Source: Tenodera sinensis
Lineage: Eukaryota > Arthropoda > Insecta > Mantodea > Mantidae
DNA length: 64,000 nt
Assembly (NCBI GenBank): GCA_030765045.1
Contig: CM060964.1
Location: 167,573,615 to 167,637,614 of the forward strand
Direction of reading: 5' to 3'
Positions 11,079-22,201 of the stretch are shown piece after piece. A program made the position numbers and the translations under genes. Under the pieces are notes generated by a model. The model was not told the origin of the DNA. It ran no database searches and saw only the letters and a list, made by a program, of their open reading frames with translations. Every line of letters begins with the position of its first letter. Position 1 is the stretch's first letter.

Positions 11079-12070
11079 TTAAAAAAAAAAAAAAAAAACT
11101 TTGGAGAAGACTTCCGCTTGTTGGTGACATCAGGAGCTGCCAACAATAGTCAGCTGACACGCTAGGTGACCACTTTCCGCTGTATCGCTTCTCCATGGCA
11201 CTTATATCCTGATGAAACCGTTCTCCGTGCTCATCACTCACAGGCCCCAGGTTGGGAGGGAAGAAGTCCAAGTGCGAGTGCAGAAAATGTATTTTTAAGG
11301 ACATATTGTACCCTAAATTGCTATATGCCTTTAGCATGTCCTCAATAATTTCCTTGTAGTTGTCTGCTTTTGTATTTCCCAGGAAATTTTTGCACACTGT
11401 CTTGAATCCCACCCATGCTGCTTTCTCGTTTTCGGAAAGTAGTTCTTCAAAATGCCTGTCTTCCATCAATTTGCATATTTGTGGGCCAATAAAAATACCT
11501 TCTTTTAATTTTGCTTCGCTTATTCTTGGAAACTTTTCTTTCAAATACCGAAAACCCTTACTCTCTCTGTTCAAAACCTTTACAAAATTTTTCTTTAAGC
11601 CTAACTTAATGTGAAGCGACGGCAGCAAAATTTCTTTGTTAACTAATGCTTCATACTTAACACTGTTTTCTGCCGGTAATAAAGCAGTCCTTACAGGCCA
11701 CCCAGTTACTTCATAATGTTTTTCTTTAGACCGACTGTCCCACTCATATATAAAACAACAAAACTTGGTGAAACCACTCTGCATTCCTAGGAGTAACACT
11801 ATGATCTTTAAATCTCCACAGATTTGCCATTCATACCTTTCATAGTTTATAGCTTTCAAAACTATCTTCAAATTCTCAAATGTTTCTTTCATCTGGCAGA
11901 AGGATAAGAGTTGCCATTATGTAATAAAACTGCCTTTAAACATAAACTTCGACGAATCAATGAAACGACGCCATTCAGATGGCTTGTAATTGTCACTCAG
12001 TTGTTCGATGAGCCCATTAACAAAGAAGACCTTTCAAAGAAGTCATATTTAGCCCCTTGTCAAAATGCTG
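11079..12070 (-). pseudogene. Multi-copy arthropod protein, probably transposon-encoded; frameshifted
   Basis: The longest frame (274 codons, 11068-11892) has a run of motifs that I recall as a conserved, repeated arthropod protein without an agreed name: WQICGDLKIIVLLLG, GFTKFCCFIYEWDSR, LPSLHIKLGLKKNFVK, EGIFIGPQICKLM, KNFLGNTKADNY, then MSLKIHFLHSHLDFFPPN and SDEHGERFHQDISAMEKRY. Upstream pieces in other frames (SEWRRFIDSSK near 11960-11995 and KAVLLHNGNSYPSA near 11905-11945) are the expected N-terminal neighbours, so at least two frameshifts precede the long frame. Near 11120 a third shift leads to TNKRKSSPKFF, the expected tail; the poly-F end of the open frame is an artefact of an A/T run. 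Its catalytic role is not known to me. Probably a dead repeat copy. Confidence 0.7.
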
Positions 12071-12129
12071 AAGTTACCTCACCTGCAATAGAACTCTTGC
12101 CGCCCTTGAATGACAGATGTTGAGAGGGT

Positions 12130-13860
12130 GAGCCGACCGATAAGGGTTGCGGTGGTGGGAGTGGCGTAGCACAGCGCATTATTGAAAATCACAAAAGGGG
12201 CAATATCTGAAAAAGGTTAGGTGATATCACAAAACGGATTTCAGTTCTGAAATTCGTGCTTAAAATGTATTAGAATCACCTACTTTTGGTCAGGTGCAAA
12301 TTTCAGTGTTGTACAGTGTAATATGCGTACATAATCAAAATGTGTGTCACTCATCTTGGATAGTAAGAGATCTTTAATATAAAGTAAGAAGGAAATATAT
12401 ACAAACATCTTCCAGTATCAGTAGTTATTTTAATTTATGTGCTAGCAGTTCCATCTTCATTGAACTAACGGTCTGAATCAGATGAACTACCTTGTGCGCC
12501 ATCCAGATGTTTGATCACTACAAATAGACGGCTAAATCGTCAGCATCAACCTTAAAATTACAGGAAGAAGAGGAGGACGATACAAAAGAAAGAACAGCAT
12601 GAGGAGGTAGAAGGTGCTAACTGTACTTTCTCTGATTAAAACATTGACAGTTTAAATGTTTTCCCTGTGGAAAAGCCGATTTTCTGTCACAACGGTGTGA
12701 GCAACCAAAAGCTAAATTTTCAATACCAGGAAATTTGTGAACTATAGTGGTTCGACATATGACACTAAAGTAGCAATTAGACTCTTCATGCCAATGCTTA
12801 CCTCATTTCGGTTACAAACGTGGTTTGTTAGAAACTGTCGTAAGGAAAACCGCAACTGCCAGTTTTAACTGCAGACAGTACTCGAACGCCATACATTCCA
12901 TTTCAACCCTAGGAAGGTGGTTGAAGTAAAGTTAACACCAGAAAAACTTACTGTGTTGAAGGATTCGGATTGCTTCCTTGAAAGCTGCGTTGGACGCGAG
13001 AGAGGGGAGTGAATCACATTCATTTTGGTCTGGCCATTATACCTCTGCTTCACTTTAAGTAGCAATATGAAGTTAACGGACATACTGTGGCATTATTCCG
13101 GATTGTATTTCGGGAATGTGCAGATAAACCAAAAAGCTTATGATTATGGATTATGGATAATGGATATATTATGGATTAATGGATTATGGATATATTGAAA
13201 ACTCCGATGCTTCTCTCAGAGGAATTCGAAGGCAGGTTTCGATATATTCAGTGACAACTCGTTATTCAAAATTTCATATTGCACATAATTGGAAAATCTT
13301 AAGGACAATCAGTCACAAAATTCGATGAAACATACACATGTTACACGTGTTTTTTCACGCCTGTAATTATTTCACAATTTCGAGACCCACGTTTTTAAAA
13401 TAGAATATTATGTTTTGCTGTCCAATTAACTTTTCTTCCACCTTAGCGATTTTAGACAGCTATTACAAGTACCTATATCATTTTGTCATAAGCTCTACTG
13501 AAATCCATCTAGCTCTTCTTCATACTTGCAGGTCTTAAATCTACTTACTTTGCCGGGTCAAATTACAGGCGGAGTCTGTCCTCCACGTTATCAATACAAT
13601 ACATTTCCTTCTATGTAGCGCTTGGTAGGAAGCTGCGCTTTGCACTTTATTCTTTGTTACAAATCGGGGTCCTTTTTAACTTATCAGGAATTTCGCATTA
13701 TTCTTTTTAAATCATGTTCTCTAACATGTGCATATTTTGAAGGTGGTAATTGTATACTTTGTAGATGTTTAGTCCTCCTTTCGCCAATGACGAATTTTAG
13801 GATTTTAAGATAGTTCTCCGTATACTGTACATAAACGATTGAAAAAGCAATACTGTTATT
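12130..13860. other. No gene recognised
   Basis: AT-rich, without clear coding content. A short local repeat of GATTATGGAT units lies near 13140-13190. The part just beyond 12070 may be further decayed upstream sequence of the antisense repeat protein, but I could not read it. Confidence 0.4.
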
Positions 13861-13874
13861 CAATAAACAAATTA

Positions 13875-14117
13875 TTAACTAAAGCAGACAAAATTGCACA
13901 AAAATACATCACATTGCCCTTTCAAACTGTCAAAGGCGTATAATGCCATAGTATTTAGATGATTTTCTTTCATGTTGCAACGCAAACTGCCGAAACCTGC
14001 TGAGTAGCAAGAAAAGAAACGTTCACAGCCAAGACTGGCAGGTGGATACCACACTGATCGAAGAGCTCTTCCACTAAACTCAAAATGACTGTCAAGTCGA
14101 TTGCTCACAACTTTCAC
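13875..14117 (-). pseudogene. Possible decayed hAT C-terminal fragment
   Basis: An 80-codon frame contains PPASLGCERFFSCY, then LRCNMKENHLNTMALYAF. This resembles the hAT dimerisation motif (P-x-S-x-x-x-ER-x-FS-x-Y, then R-x-N-M-x-x-x-x-L). No other part of a hAT transposase was found beside it, so the call is tentative. The frame on the same strand at 14254 may or may not belong with it. Confidence 0.35.
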
Positions 14118-14253
14118 AATACCTATCTCGCAACATAATTTGATCGATTTGCTCCTGAAGTTTACTGAACCCTTTTGTGATCACTGAATCATTCTCATTT
14201 CTAAAGAAAAGAATGCACTTTATTTTTTCACTAAGGCTGTACCAACATTACTA

Positions 14254-14655
14254 TTAAAGATGAGTACTCGAAAACACTTCACTTGCAGAATAAAATTTGT
14301 TAGCAGGATCTTCAGACATCAGTAACTGGAACTTTGCAGATACCAATGCTGCAGCGTTCTTCATATCTGCTCTAACATTGCTTTTTATGCAATTTAGCTC
14401 CTTTTCTGCTTCTATATCACAGGTCCCTTCTTTTCTTACTTCAAAATTAATAAATACCTTCCCGGATTCTCCATAAAAGTGTAGGACAAGTGTGTATGAA
14501 GTTCCTTCTAGCGCAATAATGTATTCTACTGATTCTTTGGTATGTTCTTCGACGAATGCTGCCTCAACTGAAATTGTGCTAACTCCATCATTTGTCGGCG
14601 ATTTTAAGAAATCGACACCAATATTACTGATGGAATCCAGATCTTCTAATTGCAC
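14254..14655 (-). CDS. Unrecognised 133-codon open frame
   Basis: The frame has a balanced, non-repetitive composition unlike the low-complexity frames nearby: SISNIGVDFLKSPTNDG, EEHTKESVEYIIALEGTSY, then a charged segment DIEAEKELNCIKSNVRADMK and a tail with LVSAKFQLLMSEDPANKFY. It could be a terminal exon: an AG lies upstream in TTTAG on the minus strand, and the frame ends in a stop. I do not recognise any domain. A decayed transposon part is as likely as a host exon. Confidence 0.3.
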   Translation of the reverse strand: MQLEDLDSISNIGVDFLKSPTNDGVSTISVEAAFVEEHTKESVEYIIALEGTSYTLVLHFYGESGKVFINFEVRKEGTCDIEAEKELNCIKSNVRADMKNAAALVSAKFQLLMSEDPANKFYSASEVFSSTHL

Positions 14656-14659
14656 GAAC

Positions 14660-15388
14660 TAAATTATGTCAAGTACTTTTCAACATAGAAAGCAGCCTTG
14701 AACCAAATACTCCATCTTCTCATGACTAGTAGCGGAAACAATTTAGGGCTCTCTAGTATTACCTATGTCCCCTTTTTGAAGGGGAAAATATGAAAATCAT
14801 TTTCGTTAAGACCAAACAACGTGAATATGCATGTACTATGCGATAATCTTGACAAATATGTCCCATTTCGTTTTATTTCGCGAAATAAATAGATATATCT
14901 AATTTTCGAATTGTTAGATACATTATGCCTATTTAACTATTTCCCAAGCAGTTTAGGGATTATTTTTAGAAAGTCGATTTTATCGTAAACATGGAAAACG
15001 CTGGTTCCTATTTATTAGTTATAATTTAAATTACTTACACCTCTTTCTTGTTGAAACTGTTTACTACAACATGTAACAATACATGCAGTACACAAATGTT
15101 GGCTACCTTGAAGCAGTACCTACTTGAAATGTGACAGAGGTGAACGTGGGGAAAGTGTGGGAGATATTGAGAGTGAGGCAGCGATCAGAAGGTGGAATTT
15201 GTAAACCGAACACTTTCATTTTTATAGACAAATACGATGATGAATTTGAAAAATGTACCGTAAATTAAAATTGAGTTTATATTCAATGATGGCATAGTTG
15301 CTTGCTCATTGAAAACTATCTCCCTCGCCCTCCTTGGAAGTCGCTGGACAATGTATTTTACAATTTGGATGAATTGGTTAACACTAAT
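14660..15388. other. No gene recognised
   Basis: AT-rich flank to the left of the second long hAT element. No repeat boundary or coding signal seen. Confidence 0.4.
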
Positions 15389-15934
15389 ATTATTATTAGG
15401 GCTAGGAAGTTCATGCATTTGCATGTTTTTTCATATGGGCTAAAAATGTATGCTTTTACGTTATGTGCACGAATTATGGGATTTTCAGTTATTTGGACAT
15501 GATTTTATGGTGCATATAACTGCATATTTTCTTGATTTTTATAAATGCATATTATTTCAATATTATAGCCCCTATATTGCATATTTTAATGATTTTTATG
15601 GTTTTTATTATTTTTTTCCATGTGTATAATACTTTTCATATTGGTAGTATTGCACATGTTGATGCAACTCGCGAGGTGAGTCATGTTGTCATGCAGTGAA
15701 CCCCCTGTTTCCATCCCTTCATTATGTGTTTGTGTGTAGAGAATAATCAGTGCGTTATCTGAGAGGTTTATATTAACAAAGATAAAGTGCAGGTCAGTTG
15801 GTTTTGAGCAGCACGATTATCGCAACTCTTCCCTGCTCTCCAATAGTTGTGCCATGGTCTTCAAACGTAACAGTGTTGTGAACCGGTTCCCACCAAAATA
15901 AATTAGGCGTATAAAATGTTAAAGAGCTCTTTAA

Positions 15935-17448
15935 ATGCCGAAAATAAAACCAACTTTGAGTGCTAGATTAATTAAATTACAGAAAGAGTTTTCGGGTGAT
16001 TTAATATCTACAGATAATAGGGCACTGTTTTGTGGAGCGTGTGAGAAAAATATAGGGCGTGAGAAAAGATTTCAAATAGTTCAGCACATAAACACAGTAA
16101 AACCTAAGGAGAATTTAATCAGGAAACTCGCAAACAAAGAACCTGTTCAAAAACAGCTAGTAGAGTGTTTAGGAAGTAGGGTTACTGGATTTTCCTATGA
16201 CTTGTGCCAAGCATTTTTTGCTGCTGATATTCCCTTGTTCAGAATCAATAATCCGACATTTAAAAACTTTCTTGTCAAGTACACACGACAACATGTGCCT
16301 GAAGAAAGTACACTGCGTAAGACTTATGTAGGACATTGTTACAATAACGTATTGTCAATTATACAAAATGAATTAGTGGATCAGTTTGTGTGGTTGTCTG
16401 TTGATGAAACCCCTGATTCTGAGCGCCGTTCTATTGCTAATATAATCGTGGGTGCTTTAAATAATGAACAAAAGACTACACCTTATCTTCTTAATGTGTG
16501 CGAATTGTCGGCCACTGACAATGTAACTGTAACCCAGTTTGTGATGGACTCTTTGAAATTATTATGGTCATGTGGAATCAAATACGACCGGGTACTTTTA
16601 TTTGTTACTGATGCAGGTCCTTATATGGTAAAATCAGGACAAACCCTGAAAGGTATTTTTCCTAACTTAATTCATATAACTTGTTTGGCACACGCTCTTC
16701 ATCGCATTTCTGAGACAATACGCGATTCTTTCCCATTGGTAGATAGATTTGTGTCCGGTACAAAGAGAATTTTTGTTAAATCTCCTAAAAGAGTTAAGTT
16801 GTTTAGATCAACAGCACCTAATATCAGACTTCCTCCTGCACCAGTGTTAACTCGATGGGGAACATGGGTCGATGCAGTTTTATATTATGCTGAGCACATA
16901 GAAATAGTCGAAGAGGTTGTTAATTCATTGGACTCGAAAGATGCTTCATCAATAGAAACTGTGCAAAATATTCTGTCAGGCACTGGGTTAAAAGAGGATC
17001 TTAGTTTCATATCTGCCCATTTTTCTGTCTTACCAACAGCCATAACGGCATTGGAAGCTGTAGGATCTCCTTTGTATGAATCACTGTCTTTGAAAAAACA
17101 ATATGTGGTCTAAGTTCGGTTCCTGGTAACATAGGACAAAAAGTGAAAGAGAAACTGAATTATATAATTTAAAAAAATTCTGGTTATAAACAGATGTGCG
17201 ATATTCGAGACATCCTTGAAAGAAAACCATCTGTCACACCAAGAGACTTGACTCTCTGTGAAGCAGTTAACATCATTTAAATATGCCCCGATAACATCTT
17301 GTGACGTGGAGAGAAGTTTTTCACGTTACAAAAGTGTTTTGCGAGACAACAGACGATGTTCTGCAGTTGAAAATTTGTGCAAAGTGTTGGTTGTGAACTG
17401 CAATTTAGCAGTTAATACTAGCGGTGAGACCACTCTGCTTCAACCTCT
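15935..17448 (+). pseudogene. hAT transposase, 392-codon frame plus shifted C-terminus
   Basis: This is the better of the two long copies. The frame runs from the ATG at 15935 for 392 codons with the same order of parts as at 3489: a CGGBP1-like C-x2-C...H finger region near residues 33-57, WLSVDETPDSERRS, TDAGPYMVKSG, ITCLAHALHR, LTRWGTW, then a stretch (GTGLKEDLSFISAHFSVLP) that copy A1 has lost. One finger-spacing residue differs (KPKEN instead of KHKEN), so the last histidine is gone. A small deletion near 17085 shifts the frame to an early stop. The C-terminal dimerisation motif YAPITSCDVERSFSRY lies out of frame at 17280-17330. A TAA at 17170 is shared with copy A1. Not functional. Confidence 0.92.
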
Positions 17449-17692
17449 AAGTCGGTCTGGGTGGCTCAGTTGGTTAGACGCTGGTCTACGGATCCCAAGG
17501 TCGCGGGTTCAAACCCGGCCCAGGCCGATGGTTTTTAAGTGTGCTTAAAAACGACAGCTCCATGTCAGTAGATTTACTGGCATGTAAAAGAACTCCTGCG
17601 GGACAAAATTCCGGCACACCGGCGACGCTGATGTGATCCTGGCAATTGACAGCGTCGTTAAACAAGAAAATATTTTTTTTTCAACCTCTAAG
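17439..17692 (+). repeat. tRNA-derived SINE, family A, copy 1, with 13-bp target duplication
   Basis: The body is 17452-17679. The head carries a box A (TGGCTCAGTTGG) and a box B (GGTTCAAACCC) in tRNA-like order. The tail ends TCCTGGCAATTGACAGCGTCG, TTAAACAA and then T-rich sequence. TTCAACCTCTAAG flanks it on both sides (17439-17451 and 17680-17692). It is inserted in the hAT A2 sequence, just before the transposase stop region, so it is younger than that hAT copy. Confidence 0.95.
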
Positions 17693-17869
17693 GAATAAGG
17701 TAACTTTATTTATTATTTATACTAACTCGCCTTGTCTACTGCGAAGGGGCATTGTTTTAATTCAATAGTGCATATTTCTTGGCATATTTTCAAGTTTTTA
17801 AGAGCATATTTGCATGCATATTTCAGTGTTTTTAGGGCATGAACTTCCGAGTCCTAATTATTATTGACT

Positions 17870-18495
17870 GACTTTATATCTTACCCGTATATATTATTTT
17901 GATCATGTCTATCGTACTAATGTACCTAATGACTGAACCAATGAATATTGAATACCGATCTCGCAGCACACCCTACCTGACATTTGTTAATGGAATATTG
18001 TGTGCTATCTCGCGAGTGATATCAGCGTATGTCCTTGAGGGTTAGCCCGGTCAAATGTTTCAGTACAGGTCGCGCGTCAGTTTTTGACGAATGAAATTTT
18101 GAAATGAGATGCTGGATGCGAGTCACTTATTTGCTGGAACGGCAGTCAGATGTGTACGTTTTTTCGCTGAAGTAGTACAGTGACTACAAAGTAAATGATC
18201 ACATTACCAGTGATGTCAGCCGGATGTATTACACTGTAAACCTCAGTAACTGTTTGCACTGTTAGACTATTTAGATCTTTTCCTTTTAGTTTTGACACTA
18301 TAGGAGGCACTATCACGTTAGTGAATAAGCAACTCTCGTTAAAATATGCATCATATCACACAAAACTTTGCAGTCAACTGTACTCTTAGAATATAACACA
18401 AGGAAGTAGAGCTGTTTTGTTATCGTAACATAAGCCACTTGCTGACTTGTTAAGGGTAGGCTAGCACACTGCATCTTCGCTGAAGGACATTCGTC
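17870..18495. other. No gene recognised
   Basis: AT-rich sequence between two hAT insertions, without visible coding or repeat signals. Confidence 0.4.
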
Positions 18496-18500
18496 TTCAA

Positions 18501-19629
18501 CAGGGATGTCCAACCTTCTCTCCTTGGAGAACCTTACGTAATGAGCGGCTATCCCCACTCCACTCCTTCAGTTGGAGGGACAGACAGTCAATATTCAATT
18601 ACGGACATAAAGAGGCCATTTCAGGGCCGTTTCTATGTCATACTTTGAATTTTCTGGGAATATCCTCAGAATACCTCTTCATTCTCAATGATTTTTGGAT
18701 AAATGGTAAACAGTAACAGTCAGACAAAAACTTACTGAATAAAAATGTGGATCTCGTTAAAACATACAATTTAAGTCAAATACTTAGTTTTTCTTTTGAC
18801 TGAAGTATTTCCGAGATACCCTCTATAATTTGTTTGAATTTGCCAATACATAGATATACTTTTCTCAAATAGCAATATGTTATTCGATTCTTTCTCTTGA
18901 CCTGGCAAAGAGAAAGGAATTTCAAAGGCGTAGCATAGCAACCAGCTCTTAAAGCATTTCACTATCACTTAAAGCATACTGTATTCCCATATTCCCCTTG
19001 CACCTACAAGAAAATAAGCAATAACATAATTTATGAAAATGCTTATGTCGATTAAAATGTTAGCTAATGCTGGATTTCTGACAATGAAGTCATTAATCCT
19101 CTTGCTCTCCAATATTTTTCACTGATGGATGGGGCATTAGAAGTGGCCGGGCATATTTGAAGGTGGTCTCGATCCATTTCCTCTTGCAGATCACATAGAG
19201 GACAGAGTGGTGAAGAATATATCCCAAAAATGTAGAAGATAGAGAAATACGCATTTGCAAGAATAGTGTGTATAAGAGCGAGTATAGTTCTACATATAGA
19301 GTTTCCCCAAATTGAACCATGTTAAAAGTCTCTACCCCAATAGGCTACGCGACGATCACGTGGTGGACCTTCTAAGCCTCTGCATTTTGATTTTGTCGCC
19401 TAATATTGATTGACTTCTTAAACGTAGGCAGTACCAAAGAAGTCACTAATGAACAGATGTTTATCGCATAAGATTTGAAAGTGCTTTTATAAATCAAACG
19501 CAACGTACATGTAACCAACCCGCCACTGCAATATAATGCACAGCTGGGGTTTAAAGAGGGACAAATTCCACGTATAGTGGAAGGAGGCAAACCCAACTTC
19601 CTCTCTTTCGCAAACGTTGGACATCGCTG
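18501..19629 (+). mobile_element. Non-autonomous hAT, family B, copy 2
   Basis: The ends are CAGGGATGTCCAAC (left) and, inward from the right, CAGCGATGTCCAACGTTTGC. Much of the body aligns with copies at 7386 and 31535 (CATAGCAACCAGCTCTTAAAG, AATAGTGTGTATAAGAGCGAGT, ACCAACCCGCCACTGCAA). The flanks (GTCTTCAA and ATCTAGAA) match at five of eight bases, so the target duplication is decayed or uncertain. A LINE scrap is inserted at 19056-19227. The hAT C-terminal region near 19255-19440 has lost its reading frame. Confidence 0.8.
19056..19227 (-). repeat. LINE 3' scrap encoding a CCHC C-terminus, nested in hAT B2
   Basis: On the minus strand one frame reads CPLCDLQEEMDRDHLQICP then SEKYWRARGLM and a stop. 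This is the C-terminal zinc-knuckle region (C-x2-C...H-x4-C) and the YWxAR tail of Jockey/R1-like LINE proteins. The family B copies at 7386 and 31535 lack this segment at the same position (after GATTAAAATG), so it is a short, heavily 5'-truncated insertion. Short ACATTTT-like sequences flank it. Confidence 0.7.
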
Positions 19630-19705
19630 ATCTAGAATGAACGAACAGCCTATACTTCCCTTGCAAGTAGCACGTGGTGCTGATTAGACGCAATCAACAT
19701 TAGAA

Positions 19706-20270
19706 TGTTTGACTCTATGACTACTTGCGGAGGGGCACATAGCAGCTCGACCAAAAGGCGATATGCCCCTGATGAGGTACCCCCGGGTGGATGGAGAGGC
19801 GGATGGATCCTAAGGGCGGCCGGAACGTTGCCACGACCGAGTGGGAGGCAGAGTCGCTACATTTTCCCAGTTAGAAGCACCGGTTCATTCCACTACTTCG
19901 CGTTTTTACCCCCAAGAAGGACACAGGATTCGGAAACCGGCTTCCCTCCCCCCTCGAGCTTGCACCATCCTGTGGGGGCCCGAAAACCAGTAGGCTCACC
20001 TTCAAATCCGGGGGACGATTCGTTGCAGCCGTGACGCTCACCGACGCTTCCAACCCTGAAAGAAGCCTAACGGGATGAAGGGTGAAATTAAATGATTAAT
20101 GCAACGAAGTGGAGGGACAGGAAATTCGGAGGATATGGAAATCCTTCCCAGCATTCGCCTGGAGACCCAGAGAAACCTCCGAAAAAACCCATGGGTCAGG
20201 AACTTCGGTCACGTGGATCGAACCCGCGACCTCCCGAATGCGGGTCACAGACGTTGCCACCTGGGGCATT
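19706..20270 (-). repeat. Long composite dispersed repeat, family D, near full length
   Basis: The minus-strand equivalent of 53189-53893. The tRNA-like head lies at the right (box B in GTGGATCGAACCCGCGACC, about 20212-20230). It is followed leftwards by the GGTTTCTCTGGGTCTCCAGG region, the CCCGTTAGG region and the 3' part ending at CTATGACTACTTGCGGAGG. Several non-overlapping frames here are chance. Confidence 0.85.
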
Positions 20271-21237
20271 CCGCTTGGTATTGGGATGTTTACTATGTTA
20301 CCCACAGTCTGTTTACCAGCTCATGGTCCCTGGGAGGAATGCAACAAGTCCGTACAGCAGTAGGTACACAGCGATATCTGAAGTTGGACTCATGCTTCTG
20401 GTTGCCATTACATTACGTTCGCTTGCCTGATTATTTCAAGAAACTTGAGAAGGCACAAGTCAGGGTTGCAAAACCTACTAGACTGTCAAGCGGTTCTGTT
20501 TCTAGGATTCTAAAGGATAGTGAAAAGCATGCTCAAGAATCAAGATTTCTTTCCATACTCCAGGCAAAAAACACAATGTGCCTTAAAACAGATAGGTATT
20601 GATGACTTCGACAAATGCGTTACCAGACGTACAATCCACAATTTCTACGCCCACGAGGGAACTGTGCTTAATATTGGAAGACTGCAGGTAAAGGAACTAA
20701 TGTAATATGAAGGAGGTCACACACGCCTTAGGAGAATATTTCGAGATTTCGGATTCAAGTGGAATAAAACCACAAGTGACAGAAACAGTGCTTATTGAAA
20801 AGCAGGATATAAGCTTACAACGAGAAAATTGTCTGTTATCTCTTCGGCAGTGTAGGAACTTCATATTGCGTATGAAGACGAGATCTCATACACAGTAGCC
20901 ACAGAAATCCATAAAGCTGGAATGAGGATAAGTAATGCTGATTTCTTAACACTATATTAAAGGAGAAAGACTAATCATTGTTCATGCCGATGGGAGGTAC
21001 GACTTTATACTAAATGCCCTTCTTATGTATAAGCAAAGCAAGGTTCTGGATACTTCCACCATGAAATGAACACAGTAAATTACCAGCCCACTCCTAATCT
21101 TCAAAATTCTATCCTACTGTTTCACACCGCGTCCTATTACAATGGTCAAGTAGATAAACCACCAACATCCAACTCCCTAAAACGGATATGAAAGCCTCAC
21201 TACTAAAAACCGGTAATCGCGTTTGAAGAGTCATTTC

Positions 21238-21489
21238 CAAAGGCAAAGTCAGTCTGGGTGGCTCAGTTGGTTAGACCCTGGCTTATTGCTCCCAAGGTCG
21301 CGGGTTCAAATCCGGCCCAGACCGATGGTTTGTAAGTGTGCTTAAAAACGACAGCTCCATGTCAGTAGATTTACTGGCATGTAAAAGAATTCCTGTGGGA
21401 CAAAATTGCGGCACACCGGCGAGGCTGATGTGATCCTGGCAATTGACAGCGTGGTTAAACAATAAAATAGTAGTAGTGCAAAGGCAAAG
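21238..21489 (+). repeat. tRNA-derived SINE, family A, copy 2, with 11-bp target duplication
   Basis: The body is 21249-21478, close to the copy at 17452 with box A TGGCTCAGTTGG and box B GGTTCAAATCC. CAAAGGCAAAG flanks it at 21238-21248 and 21479-21489. It sits within the IS630-like transposase frame (between FSKAK and FLDLIK). Confidence 0.95.
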
Positions 21490-21606
21490 TTTCTTGATTT
21501 GATCAAGTTGCATAAGCCCAGCAAAAAATCCTATGTAATGGATCAGATGTTGACAGACCATGGACACAGTACACTCAGACTCCCACCCTACCACCTATTG
21601 ATGTAA

Positions 21607-21650
21607 TTTTTTTTAATTAACGTTCTCCAACGTAATGTCTTATCGGATGG
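21607..21650 (-). repeat. SINE family B 3' tail fragment
   Basis: TTAATTAACGTTCTCCAACG then ATGTCTTATCGGATGG match the tails at 26897 and 46214. The fragment interrupts the transposase reading LPPYH...WGDVKQW. Confidence 0.7.
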
Positions 21651-21835
21651 TTATTTATTTAATGTGGGGAGATGTAAAACAGTGGATAGCAGGTAGCAAA
21701 CAACTTCCAAGATGGAAGTTGTGGAAAAACAGATTTGTCGAAATTGGCCCTGTGGAATGGGGAAAAGCTTGCCAACACGTGGAAAAAATTGAGCAACATT
21801 ATGTTGAAAAGGATTAAATAAATGAAGTTAAATTA

Positions 21836-21880
21836 TTTTGTTGTTTAACGACGCTGTCAATTGCCAGGATCACATTAGCG
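21836..21880 (-). repeat. SINE family A 3' tail fragment, inverted
   Basis: TTGTTTAACGACGCTGTCAA then TTGCCAGGATCACATTAGCG is the reverse complement of the tail of the family A SINE at 17452. It lies just upstream of the acidic C-terminal tail of the transposase remnant. Confidence 0.8.
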
Positions 21881-22201
21881 TTCGTAGAAAATATGATAGA
21901 GCGAATTACTCATTCAGTATAATGAAGCTAAATCCAGTGACAGGTGACAGCAGCGAAGATGAGATAGCGAGCATTTCTGGCACAGAAGAAGAAGAAGGCG
22001 AAGACGAAGACGACGACGACGAAGACGACGACGAAGACGAAGACGAAGAGGAAGAAGAAGAGGAAGAAGACGGTGGTAGTTTGTCGGGAATAGAAGAACC
22101 GGAAGACAATGAGTGAACTAGTGAGGTGTTGCTCGATATTTGTTTGTGTGTGGACGTCCCGAAGGTTACAAGTCATACTGACTATCCAGTTACTTCTACT
22201 G

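Larger units (their letters stand above)
15397..17856 (+). mobile_element. hAT DNA transposon, copy A2, with TIRs and perfect 8-bp target duplication
   Basis: The left end TAGGGCTAGGAAGTTCATGC is identical to copy A1. The inverted right end is TAGGACTCGGAAGTTCATGC. The flanks are ATTATTAT at 15389-15396 and 17857-17864, a perfect 8-bp duplication that shows a true transposition. Apart from a SINE insertion (17452-17679), the absence of the 123-bp tandem unit, and small indels, the sequence follows copy A1 closely along its full length. Confidence 0.97.
20400..22116 (+). pseudogene. IS630/Tc1-like DDE transposase of an arthropod family, broken by SINE pieces
   Basis: Pieces of one transposase can be read in order. 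Near 20455-20510 is RVAKPTRLSSGSVSRILKD, a helix-turn-helix. Near 20600-20690 is IGIDDFDKCVTRRTIHNFYA. Near 20725-20790 comes the decayed RIFRDFGFKWNKTTSDR. Near 20975-21060 is IVHA, then GSGYFHHEMN. Near 21210 is FEESFSKAK, interrupted by a SINE, then FLDLIKLHKPSKKSYV. Near 21570-21700 is LRLPPYH, interrupted by a SINE tail, then WGDVKQWIAG. The last part is an acidic tail (21920-22116) rich in E and D. The first catalytic aspartate region is lost. The second copy of this family lies at 62087. Dead, and multiply interrupted. Confidence 0.82.

Noticed and set aside
17452..17530. Possible tRNA gene
   Set aside because: Box A and B are present, but the sequence is the head of a SINE with a long non-tRNA body and target duplication. 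The acceptor stem does not close properly.
21906..22109. Serine-rich and acidic frames as an independent small protein
   Set aside because: The acidic frame is the C-terminal tail of the IS630-like transposase remnant; the serine-rich one is its antisense shadow.
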